This document shows, in pieces, positions 16,095 through 23,728 of a stretch of DNA of 64,000 nt. Below the pieces are notes generated by a model. The model ran no database searches and was not told the DNA's origin. It worked only from the letters and a program-made list of their open reading frames with translations. Position 1 is the stretch's first letter. Every line of letters starts with the position of its first letter. Made by a program: the position numbers and the translations under genes. The DNA is from Flavobacterium sp. NKUCC04_CG (lineage in GTDB: Bacteria > Bacteroidota > Bacteroidia > Flavobacteriales > Flavobacteriaceae): contig NZ_JAHKRA010000003.1 of NCBI RefSeq assembly GCF_019345525.1, forward strand, positions 1-64,000. The letters are read 5' to 3'.

Positions 16095-17762
16095 TTATTT
16101 TAAAGCCTTAATCGTTGATTTAGCAAAATCATTACTAGGATCTAACTGAAGAACCTTATTTAGATATTCAATCGCCTTATCATTTACATCCGTATTTGCA
16201 TAATGAGCACCAATATGTGTATAAGCTTCGATTAAACCATCTTTATTTTCAGGTTTCGCCAATTCATTTTTATCTTGAATTGCTTTGATATAACCCAAAT
16301 AATCTACCGTCATGATTTCACGTGACTCTGGAGTATCGATATATCTGTTTGAACGTGCTTTATAAAGGTAAGCTTCTTTTGTAATTGGTGATTTCGCAAT
16401 CATTTTTGCAAAAGCATCATTAGCTTTATTTAATAGCGGTGCATCTGGAGCATCTTTACCCAAGATATAGTACGAATAACCTAAATAATAGTTGTCGTAT
16501 ATATAATTATCTTGACTTTCAACTTTAGCTGAAACACCAAAAATATCAGCTGCTTGAGCATATTGTTTTAACTCAAATAATTTAAAAGCCGGTTCTTTGA
16601 ATTCAAAAGCGATGGCCGGTTCTACTACAACAGCTTTTTCCAAATCTGCTACTCCTTCACGATATAGATTTTCATCTTTTATACTGTGATCAGCATTTTT
16701 AGCCTTAGCCATCTTAGATAATCCTAAATAAAAATAATCACGACCAATGATATGCTTTGGGTTGGCCTTAGCTAAAAATGAATTTAAAGCTTCGATACTT
16801 TCGGCATAGTGACCGTTTTCATAAGAAGAGTACCCCAAATATCTCAAAATTCTAGGATTGATATTTTCCTTAGCTTTTAATTCTTTGGCTACTTTTTCAA
16901 GTTCTGTATAATTTTTGGTCAATACCAAGAAATCTGCATAACGCAACTGAGACTCCATAGAACCTTCCGAAAGTTCCATATACTTTTTATAGTTGGCTAA
17001 AGCAAGTCCTAAATATTCATCCGATTTAGAGCTGTTGTTTGCCCATAATTTGTAAGTCTCTGCCATTTCTCTATAAGCAGGTGCATATTTTGGGTCAATT
17101 TTGATTATTTCTTGAAACCCATCTATCGCATCTTTATAAGCACGAGCTCTTTTTGTAATTACAGCCAATTGTAATTTGGCTTTTAACATTGTTGGGTCAT
17201 AACTATAAGCTTCTCTATATGCGCTAAACGCATCACTGAAATTCTTATTTAACATATAAGCATCTCCCAACACCAAATAAGCTTCCGCATTTTTTACATC
17301 ATTTGCAATCGCTTTATTGGCATAAACGATAGCATCCGCAGCATTTGGATGTGAAGAATTTAAGTTGGCTTTCGCAATCAACAACAACTCATCATTGTCT
17401 TTCTTTTTAATTTCCTTTTCTGCTTTTTGAAAATTGGTTTTGGCTTCTTTAGCATTGTTATTATCCAATGCAATTTGCCCTAATCCAATAAAATTTAAGC
17501 TTCCTTTGTTTTTAGCCTCAGTACCTTTCGTAAAATAGTATTTTGAGGAATCCACTTGTTGTTCCATCAAGAATAAATCACCTAAGTAGTAAAAGTTTTT
17601 ACCGTCGTTAGGTTTTGATTTAACCAATGTTTTCAAAATTGATTTGGCTTTATCAAATTGCTCATCATTGATGGCTTTTTTTGCCTGTTCTAAATCCTGA
17701 GCAGATACACCAGCAGCGGTTAACCCAGTTAATAACAGACTAAAAATAGTGTACTTATTCAT
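16095..17762 (-). CDS. Exported tetratricopeptide-repeat protein
   Basis: Exported protein of 555 residues, with a signal peptide ending near residue 21 (VSAQ) and then an almost continuous array of TPR helices. Examples are KGSLNFIGLGQIALDNNNAKEAK and DKAIEYLNKVLQLDPSNDFAK, with the canonical small and Pro residues. TPR proteins scaffold complexes; there is no catalytic domain. It follows the PstS-like lipoprotein gene by 22 bp and lies near exbB/exbD/tonB. This arrangement suggests a periplasmic role linked to TonB-dependent transport or its energisation. That role is an inference; no published function is assigned from sequence alone. Confidence 0.85.
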   Translation of the reverse strand: MNKYTIFSLLLTGLTAAGVSAQDLEQAKKAINDEQFDKAKSILKTLVKSKPNDGKNFYYLGDLFLMEQQVDSSKYYFTKGTEAKNKGSLNFIGLGQIALDNNNAKEAKTNFQKAEKEIKKKDNDELLLIAKANLNSSHPNAADAIVYANKAIANDVKNAEAYLVLGDAYMLNKNFSDAFSAYREAYSYDPTMLKAKLQLAVITKRARAYKDAIDGFQEIIKIDPKYAPAYREMAETYKLWANNSSKSDEYLGLALANYKKYMELSEGSMESQLRYADFLVLTKNYTELEKVAKELKAKENINPRILRYLGYSSYENGHYAESIEALNSFLAKANPKHIIGRDYFYLGLSKMAKAKNADHSIKDENLYREGVADLEKAVVVEPAIAFEFKEPAFKLFELKQYAQAADIFGVSAKVESQDNYIYDNYYLGYSYYILGKDAPDAPLLNKANDAFAKMIAKSPITKEAYLYKARSNRYIDTPESREIMTVDYLGYIKAIQDKNELAKPENKDGLIEAYTHIGAHYANTDVNDKAIEYLNKVLQLDPSNDFAKSTIKALK

Positions 17763-17784
17763 TTTTTTTGGTTTTAGTTGTACT

Positions 17785-18717
17785 TTATTTCAATTCTTTG
17801 TCAGAAACAATAATTTCTCTTGGAGGGACTTTAAAAGGCACTAAGCCCGATTTCAAAATAATTCTTTGCCCTTTATAGCCTGCAATATACGAAGCAAATC
17901 CCGTTCCTAAACCAGATTTTCCTTGAAAATCCAAAACGTATAATTTTCTTATAATCGGATAGGTTCCCTCTGCGATATTGTTTTGGCTTGGTTTGTAGTA
18001 TTTTCCATCCTTAGGGTTTTTAACCGAAAGCACTTTTACTTGATCTAAATGTTGTTTTAATTCCGGAGTTGGTTGTAATAACCAATCTAATCCAATTACT
18101 CCCACCGCATTATTATTTTTCTCTACATACTCAATAACTTCTTGAGTTGTCGGTAAAAAATAAACATTTTCCTTTGGAAAATCAGTAATCCCAGCTTCGG
18201 CCTTAAACTGACGAACTACACTAGAGTTGGCATTATCAAAAACCAACATCAACTTTTTGTCCGTTTTTTTATCTTGTAACGTCTTTAGGGCTTCTTGATA
18301 ATCAATCAGGGAATCATTGTGACTTTTGTTTGTAACAAAAACAACGGCATCCGAAGCAAAATGAGTTATTCTAGGTTTAACTTTTCCGTCAAAACGAGCC
18401 AATTCTTCCGCATCTAAAGTCCGAGGTAAAACTGCTATTTGCGAAGTTCCATCAAAAATAGCATTCAAGATTTCGGCTTCCGATTTTTTCACTAAGCTTA
18501 CTGTTGCTTTTTCGTATTCACTTTCAAAAACGCGATTAACATCTTCAACAATAGGAAAAACAGACTCTTCGACCAACATTGAAATACTTCCAGAAACTGG
18601 TGTTTCCGCAACGTCCACTACTGTATCTATTTGATTCTTTTTACATTGACTTAAAGACAATCCCAGAACCAACAGGAATACAGATTTTTTTGCTAAGGAA
18701 TAAAAATTAGTCATCAT
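17785..18717 (-). CDS. PstS-like substrate-binding lipoprotein
   Basis: Periplasmic binding protein of 310 residues of the PstS/phosphate-binding-like fold. Visible features are a lipobox (LSLSQC, Cys about 25), the segment SGSISMLVEESVFP near the mature start, and YPIIRKLYVLD towards the C-terminus, a PstS landmark. No pstC, pstA or pstB genes accompany it, so it is unlikely to be part of a classic phosphate ABC importer. Instead it sits between tonB and a TPR gene. It may feed or sense a TonB-linked process, or bind a phosphate-like ligand. A second ATG follows immediately, so the start could be one codon later. Confidence 0.8.
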   Translation of the reverse strand: MMTNFYSLAKKSVFLLVLGLSLSQCKKNQIDTVVDVAETPVSGSISMLVEESVFPIVEDVNRVFESEYEKATVSLVKKSEAEILNAIFDGTSQIAVLPRTLDAEELARFDGKVKPRITHFASDAVVFVTNKSHNDSLIDYQEALKTLQDKKTDKKLMLVFDNANSSVVRQFKAEAGITDFPKENVYFLPTTQEVIEYVEKNNNAVGVIGLDWLLQPTPELKQHLDQVKVLSVKNPKDGKYYKPSQNNIAEGTYPIIRKLYVLDFQGKSGLGTGFASYIAGYKGQRIILKSGLVPFKVPPREIIVSDKELK

Positions 18718-18863
18718 GGCTTATTTTAAATTAATTAAACAATAGAAAAAACTCAAAAATGTTCCTTTTTTCACAGGTTTCATCTTGACTTAATTCTGTC
18801 CTTAAAGATATAGATTTCCACTGAAAAAACAGTATATCCCCATAAAAATATCCATATCTAAAA

Positions 18864-18908
18864 AACAAAAAAAAAGACAGAAACTACTTTGAGTAATTTC
18901 TGTCTTTA
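18864..18908 (-). terminator. Terminator after the second tonB
   Basis: GACAGAAACTACT pairs with AGTAATTTCTGTC (one mismatch) around TTG. On the minus strand it is followed by a long T-rich run. It separates the second tonB from the PstS-like/TPR genes, so these probably form an independent transcript. Confidence 0.8.
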
Positions 18909-18917
18909 TCAATGTAC

Positions 18918-19772
18918 CTAATGAACTTGTATAGTGATCGGCAAGGTAAATTGAGAACGCACTTTGCGATTATTTTGTACGGCTGCTTTCCATTTCGGCA
19001 TTGCACTAAGCACCCTTAAAGCTTCTTTACCTGCTCCATAACCCGGATCTCTTAATACAACAATGTCTGATAGAGAACCATCTTTTTCCACAATGAACTT
19101 GACTATTACTTGTATTTTTTTAATATCCGAACTCATATCCGGTGTTCTAAAACGAGAAATAAACAGTTTCGTAAAACTATCGAAACCTCCTACCGGCTCT
19201 GCCTTATACTGAACAGCAATAAAGACCTCACTAGTTGTGCCTTCATCAGACCCACCGATTCCCTTTTTGGCACCTTGACCATTCAAGCCATCAGTATCAA
19301 TCACTCCTCCTGTTACTCCATCTATATTAGCGGAACCGGGATTAGCATCAATCAAATCAGCATTTTTAGTGACCTCTTCCGTAATTTTCGATGGATCATC
19401 GGTTACGGTAAACACCACATGACGCTTGGTCTTTACAGAAGACGCTGCACCTTCAGACTTTTTGGTTACGGGCTCATCTGCTATTGGCTGCACTTCTTCC
19501 AATTTCTTCAAGGCTGCAGCAGGCGGCAATGCATCCCAGACGACCACATCAGGTACCACCACGGGAACTATATTATCACCTAACGAACCGTCCAAACTTT
19601 TTAAAATTAACGGAGAGGAAATGCCTAAAGCTAACAAAGCAGTTCCTATAAACAAGGCAAAAGTTGTGGTTCTTGGGTTTTCAGAACGCAATTGGTAAGC
19701 CCCATATTTTTTATTACGGTTTTCAAATACCACATCCAACCATTCTTTTCTAAAGATATTTAATTTTGACAT
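18918..19772 (-). CDS. Energy transducer TonB, paralogue without proline-rich linker
   Basis: TonB-type protein of 284 residues. A conserved cytoplasmic start (EWLDVVFENRNKKYGAYQLR, residues 10-29) is followed by one membrane anchor at about 38-58, a long periplasmic linker and a C-terminal TonB domain (RDPGYGAGKEALRVL, ITIQVH). The C-terminal domain and the N-terminus are nearly identical to the tonB at 20445. The linker is quite different: the PPPPP blocks are absent, replaced by a Val, Asp and Gly-rich stretch. It is flanked by terminators on both sides, so it is a separate unit. It likely drives a different set of TonB-dependent receptors or responds to other conditions. Confidence 0.9.
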   Translation of the reverse strand: MSKLNIFRKEWLDVVFENRNKKYGAYQLRSENPRTTTFALFIGTALLALGISSPLILKSLDGSLGDNIVPVVVPDVVVWDALPPAAALKKLEEVQPIADEPVTKKSEGAASSVKTKRHVVFTVTDDPSKITEEVTKNADLIDANPGSANIDGVTGGVIDTDGLNGQGAKKGIGGSDEGTTSEVFIAVQYKAEPVGGFDSFTKLFISRFRTPDMSSDIKKIQVIVKFIVEKDGSLSDIVVLRDPGYGAGKEALRVLSAMPKWKAAVQNNRKVRSQFTLPITIQVH

Positions 19773-20186
19773 TGGCTACATTTTTAAAATCAACTGTTAC
19801 TACTATTCGTTTATATGGAGTATTCGCAAAGGCTAATCATACTAAAATTTTACCTCTACGACAGCTAAACAAAATGCTAAAAAATTAATTCTCGAGCAAT
19901 TACACATCCCAATCCTTTTCAGATTTCTACCTAGAAGCGATTTAAAACCATCTATAAGATTTAAAAAAACATCCTATATCTAAATATAAGCAAAGCAATT
20001 GATATAAAAAAATAAAAACTGGATATTGTCTAAAAAAAACACCCAAAAAACCATAATTATGAAACAAAAACAACTAATTGATGTGATTTTCAAATACAAA
20101 CAACCATAAAGACAAACATAACTCAATTTAAAATCATTCTAACATAAGAAGATGTATTTAAATCGCTACTTAATAAAAATAAAAAA
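19773..20186. other. AT-rich intergenic region upstream of the second tonB
   Basis: About 410 bp with no gene. It must contain the leftward promoter of the second tonB, but I see no exact TAnnTTTG box; TAGCCTTTG on the minus strand near 19835 has one extra base. A 16-codon frame at 20059 is too short to support. No repeat or stable hairpin stands out. Confidence 0.5.
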
Positions 20187-20214
20187 GGCATCCCTAATAA
20201 AGGACGCCTTTTAT
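20187..20214 (-). terminator. Terminator of the exbB-exbD-tonB operon
   Basis: AAAAAGGCATCC pairs with GGACGCCTTTT (one mismatch) around an 8-nt loop, with T residues following on the minus strand. It lies 19 bp beyond the stop codon of the small membrane protein gene. Confidence 0.75.
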
Positions 20215-20232
20215 ATAAGTACGCTACTGCAT

Positions 20233-20445
20233 TTAACTTAACAATCTAATGAATCGAAATCCTGCATATACTATCAAAACGATTCCAAACAACAACCGGC
20301 TGGTATATTCGATATCCAATGGAATTGATTTCCATACAATAAACATCACACCCAAACACAGGTATAGAAAAAAGAAAAATAGTCCAAAAACAAACAGAAA
20401 TCGCTGTAAAGGCGATTTCTGTTTAAACTTATCATACAAATTCAT
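20233..20445 (-). CDS. Small two-helix membrane protein
   Basis: A 70-residue protein with a short basic N-terminus (MNLYDKFKQKSPLQ) and two predicted membrane helices at about 15-35 and 45-63. I do not recognise a named family. Its ATG overlaps the stop of the proline-rich tonB by one base (TAATG), implying translational coupling with the exbB-exbD-exbD-tonB operon. It may therefore be an accessory subunit of that proton-motive complex. The frame extends upstream through tonB in another register to 20520, but the coupled ATG at 20445 gives a proper membrane protein and is preferred. Similar small proteins follow tonB in other Flavobacteriia as far as I know. Confidence 0.7.
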   Translation of the reverse strand: MNLYDKFKQKSPLQRFLFVFGLFFFFLYLCLGVMFIVWKSIPLDIEYTSRLLFGIVLIVYAGFRFIRLLS

Positions 20446-21287
20446 TATTGAACTTGAATTGTAATAGGTAAAGTAAATTGCGATCGAACGTTTTTCCCGT
20501 TTTGAACAGCTGGTTTCCACTTTGGCATATTTTGCAATACACGTACGGCTTCTTTTCCTGCTCCGTAACCTGGGTCACGTAAAACGGTAATATCTGTTAA
20601 TGATCCGTCTTTCTCTACGATGAATTTTACAATTACTTGGATTTTCTTCACACTAGAATCGATATCTGGTGTTCTGAAACGACTGATAAAGGTTTTTGTA
20701 AAACCAGCCATCCCCCCTGGAGGTGAAGCTGTAACCTGAACAGCGATAAATACTTTGTTTCCATCTTCTTCACCATCGGTGGTAGTACCTTTATCGGCAT
20801 TTCCTGTAGCACCTCCAGTTTTGATTTCTCCTTTTTCTTTATCTCCTTTAGCATCTTTAGTACCAGGATCTTTATCCTTGAACTCTTCCACTTTAGCAAT
20901 CTCCTCAACTACTTTTTCTTTTTCAACCACTTTAGGTGGTGTGAATTTTTTGGTATCTACAACCGACTTCGTAGCCTCTGGCGGCGGTGGCGGAATATCT
21001 ACCGGTGGTGGAGGTGGAAGCTCAATTGGTGGAGGTGGTGGCAAATCTACCAGAGTAATTTCGGTATCCAAAGGAGCATCTTTTTTATTATTTCCCAGAC
21101 TACCTTCAATCGCTTTGATTATAAGAGGGGAAGCCAGTCCCACTCCAAACAAAGCAATACCTGCAAATAATGCAAAAGTAGTTACTTTAGGGTTCTCAGA
21201 ACGCAATTGATAAGCTCCGTAAGACTTGTTACGTCCTTCAAAAACTATATCAAGCCATTCTTTCTTAAATATATTTAATTTTGACAT
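20445..21287 (-). CDS. tonB: Energy transducer TonB
   Basis: TonB protein of 280 residues that carries proton-motive energy from ExbB/ExbD to outer-membrane receptors. A conserved cytoplasmic segment at 10-29 precedes a membrane helix at about 38-58. The proline-rich linker has three PPPPP blocks (about 83-103) and is followed by a charged Lys/Glu/Asp stretch. The TonB C-terminal domain is at about 190-280 (RDPGYGAGKEAVRVL, ITIQVQ). It is the fourth gene of the exbB-exbD-exbD-tonB operon, 30 bp after the second exbD, and it probably energises SusCD transporters such as the one at 7691. The paralogue at 18918 lacks the proline blocks. Confidence 0.95.
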   Translation of the reverse strand: MSKLNIFKKEWLDIVFEGRNKSYGAYQLRSENPKVTTFALFAGIALFGVGLASPLIIKAIEGSLGNNKKDAPLDTEITLVDLPPPPPIELPPPPPVDIPPPPPEATKSVVDTKKFTPPKVVEKEKVVEEIAKVEEFKDKDPGTKDAKGDKEKGEIKTGGATGNADKGTTTDGEEDGNKVFIAVQVTASPPGGMAGFTKTFISRFRTPDIDSSVKKIQVIVKFIVEKDGSLTDITVLRDPGYGAGKEAVRVLQNMPKWKPAVQNGKNVRSQFTLPITIQVQ

Positions 21288-21317
21288 GGTCTAAAATTTT
21301 AAGTTGATACTAGTTAC

Positions 21318-21860
21318 CTAGTTTTCTCCAAGTATAGCGAGATCTTCTGGTGTCATATCAACAATAGCATAAGCTTTTACATTGGTAATTGCCATCTCGT
21401 CCAAAATATCCACCAAGTTTCTATAATTAGAATTTTTACTTGGTTTAATAATCACGATCAATCCTTTTTCAATATCTCCTGTAATTTGAGGTACCGATTT
21501 TACTTTTTTCAAAAGCTCTAATCGAATTCCTTCTTTACCGTAAGTTTGATCATTTGGTCCTTCTAATGGGGTATCTGTTTTCCCCATATACCATTTAATT
21601 TTATTATCCGCACCTATCAAGATCGTCATTGTACGATCTTCTGACACCAATAAATCCGTATCGGGCTCATTGGGTTTAGATTTATCTGGCATAGCCAAAT
21701 TCATAGACTGCGGTTTATTCATCGAGGTCGTCAACATAAAGAAAGTAATCAATAAGAATGCCAAATCCACCATCGCGGTTAAATCTACTCCGGAGTTTTG
21801 TTTTTTACTTCTTACTTTTTTACCCTTACCGTCGCCGCCTCCTGTATTTAATTCTGCCAT
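21318..21860 (-). CDS. exbD: ExbD/TolR-type biopolymer transport protein (second copy)
   Basis: ExbD-family subunit of 180 residues for the TonB energising complex. The short cytoplasmic N-terminus is rich in Gly and Lys. The single membrane helix, about residues 22-45, contains the proton-carrying Asp in GVDLTAMVDLAFLLITFFML. The periplasmic domain follows. It lies 22 bp after the first exbD and 30 bp before tonB. Two ExbD copies in tandem are common in Bacteroidota and may form heterodimers within the ExbB pentamer. Confidence 0.93.
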   Translation of the reverse strand: MAELNTGGGDGKGKKVRSKKQNSGVDLTAMVDLAFLLITFFMLTTSMNKPQSMNLAMPDKSKPNEPDTDLLVSEDRTMTILIGADNKIKWYMGKTDTPLEGPNDQTYGKEGIRLELLKKVKSVPQITGDIEKGLIVIIKPSKNSNYRNLVDILDEMAITNVKAYAIVDMTPEDLAILGEN

Positions 21861-21882
21861 TTACAGTTTGAAATTTTAATGA

Positions 21883-22494
21883 TTAAAAATCTTCATTTCT
21901 CAGTCCTGTAACCAAGAAGAAACGATTTACTTTTTGATCTTGGAGAATATCGATTACTCTTTTAATTGTAGGATATTCTTCTTTTGCGTCTCCTTTGATA
22001 GCAACATCAAGTACTTTATTATCTAAATCTCTAACCGCTACACGTGCTGACTGAACCCAATCTTTAAGTTGGTTGTCCAATGAGTCTGTTGGAATTCCTG
22101 TTTGAACAGCTTTATTTCTTACATCATGTGGTAAGTTCAAAAATTGTTTTAAAGCAGTAATTGGAGTACCGACACCTTCGATATTAGAAAATTCATCCTT
22201 TTCTTTTTCGGTGAAATCGATATTGTATTTTTGTCCCATTTGAGTCAGTGTCTCTTTACGATTCTCTTTCCCCAATACTCCGAAAAACACTCTTCCTCCT
22301 CCAACAGTTAATGTTGCTAGGTTAGTTTCAGGCAATTTTGTTTGTACTGTCGATGCAGGAGTATCAACTGGCAAAGCCTCTGGGAGTTTTGCAGTCGATG
22401 TCAACACGAAGAAAGTTAGAAGTAGGAACGACACATCGCACATCGCGGTCATGTCTACTCTCATACTTTTCTTTGACATTTTAACTTTAGCCAT
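21883..22494 (-). CDS. exbD: ExbD/TolR-type biopolymer transport protein (first copy)
   Basis: ExbD-family subunit of 203 residues. The basic N-terminus (MAKVKMSKKSMR) leads into a membrane helix with RVDMTAMCDVSFLLLTFFVL, where the Asp of CDVSF is the expected proton-binding residue. The periplasmic domain is longer than in the second copy and differs in sequence. It follows exbB by 63 bp. Together the two proteins and ExbB should form the inner-membrane motor powering TonB. Confidence 0.93.
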   Translation of the reverse strand: MAKVKMSKKSMRVDMTAMCDVSFLLLTFFVLTSTAKLPEALPVDTPASTVQTKLPETNLATLTVGGGRVFFGVLGKENRKETLTQMGQKYNIDFTEKEKDEFSNIEGVGTPITALKQFLNLPHDVRNKAVQTGIPTDSLDNQLKDWVQSARVAVRDLDNKVLDVAIKGDAKEEYPTIKRVIDILQDQKVNRFFLVTGLRNEDF

Positions 22495-22557
22495 TTTATA
22501 TTTTCTTTTATAATTCTATGATAAACATAGACTTATGATTGATTAAACTCCCTACTA

Positions 22558-23397
22558 TTATTTATTGATTCCAGCTTTAAATCTTCTGTAAGATTGCGTA
22601 ATTGCAAAACCAGCCTCATCAATAGAGTAAGTCAATTTATCAATTTTAGTAGTAAAAGCATTGTACATAACAATTGCTAAAGTAGATGTTCCAATACCTG
22701 TAGCTGTACAAACCAATGCTTCAGAAATACCTGTTGCAAGAGCTGATGAATCTGGAGTACCTGTAGTTGCCAAAGCAGAGAACGCTTTGATCATCCCTGT
22801 TACTGTACCCAATAAACCTACCAATGTACCAATAGATACTAAAGTAGCCAATACAATCATATTTTTCTCCAACATTGGCATTTCCAATGTAGTAGCTTCT
22901 TCGATTTCTTTTTGAATAGTTTCTGTCGCTTTTTCACTATCCAAACCTTCTCTCTTCACTTGTTGGTATTTAATCAAACCTGCTTTTACAACGTTTGCAA
23001 CAGAACCTTGCTGTACATCACATTCCTCAATCGCTTGTTCAATTTTTCCTTGATTGATAGTCGCTTGTACATTTTGTACGAAAGCTCCAACATTTCCTTT
23101 TCCTGCTGCTTTTCCGATTACGATGAATCTTTCAATAGAGAAAACAATAGTCATTGTCAATAAACCAATTAAGGCAGCAACCACAATTCCTCCTTTGTAT
23201 ACCATACCAAGTATACTTCCTTCTAGGGGATGTCCATTTGGATCTCCATTTTCAAAGTTTGACGAATGTCCCAATACAAATTTCCAGACTACATATCCAA
23301 AAACAATACACAAAAACACTGCTGCACCTGCAAATAATTTAGATGCACCTGAACTAGATCCTACTTTCTCAACTGATTCGTTTGATACGTTTGTCAT
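22558..23397 (-). CDS. exbB: ExbB/MotA/TolQ-type proton channel protein
   Basis: ExbB-family motor subunit of 279 residues and first gene of the leftward energy-transduction operon. There are three to four membrane helices: one near residue 22-40, one near 72-95 (AALIGLLTMTIVFSIERFIV), and two in the MotA/TolQ/ExbB domain (LATLVSIGTLVGLLGTVTGMI and the ALVCTATGIGTSTLAIVMYN region). A cytoplasmic helical segment (LEKNM) lies between. The TVTGMI and Thr-rich helices line the proton path in the family. The N-terminal extra helix is typical of Bacteroidota. A -7 box lies about 75 bp upstream. Confidence 0.95.
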   Translation of the reverse strand: MTNVSNESVEKVGSSSGASKLFAGAAVFLCIVFGYVVWKFVLGHSSNFENGDPNGHPLEGSILGMVYKGGIVVAALIGLLTMTIVFSIERFIVIGKAAGKGNVGAFVQNVQATINQGKIEQAIEECDVQQGSVANVVKAGLIKYQQVKREGLDSEKATETIQKEIEEATTLEMPMLEKNMIVLATLVSIGTLVGLLGTVTGMIKAFSALATTGTPDSSALATGISEALVCTATGIGTSTLAIVMYNAFTTKIDKLTYSIDEAGFAITQSYRRFKAGINK

Positions 23398-23472
23398 TTT
23401 TTTAAAATTTTAATTCTTTTTTTTATTCAATTATTATTCAACATTTTTCTCATTTCATTCATATGAGTGTCG

Positions 23473-23480
23473 CAAATTTA
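23473..23480 (-). promoter_or_regulatory. -7 box for the exbB operon
   Basis: Minus-strand TAAATTTG, an exact TAnnTTTG match, 75 bp upstream of exbB. No standard -33 box is seen. The surrounding 23398-23728 region between exbB and the divergent HerA-like gene is otherwise AT-rich and without genes. Confidence 0.55.
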
Positions 23481-23689
23481 TGTTTTTAGATCAAATAAAA
23501 AAATTAAAATGGTTTTTTTTCACCCCATCTTACTTTTGATTTAATCAAAAAGACATATTCGACTATTTATGAAGTCCATTTGTTAAGCAAATGTAAATAT
23601 AAATATTCTAAATTATTACTAAATTGTTTGAGGGATTTTATTTTAAACTACAAAAACTAAATATAACTCAAAAAATGAGTGTAACCAAC

Positions 23690-23697
23690 TATATTTG
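23690..23697 (+). promoter_or_regulatory. -7 box for the HerA-like ATPase gene
   Basis: TATATTTG, an exact TAnnTTTG match, 31 bp before the ATG at 23729. It rules out the in-frame start at 23624, which would lie upstream of the transcription start. No -33 TTG at the usual distance. Confidence 0.55.
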
Positions 23698-23728
23698 TAA
23701 TAGTAAAACCGCAGAAAAAAAATCATAT

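Noticed and set aside
23624-23728. 35-codon upstream extension of the HerA-like gene
   Set aside because: It spans the TATATTTG promoter box, so it would not be transcribed as coding sequence.
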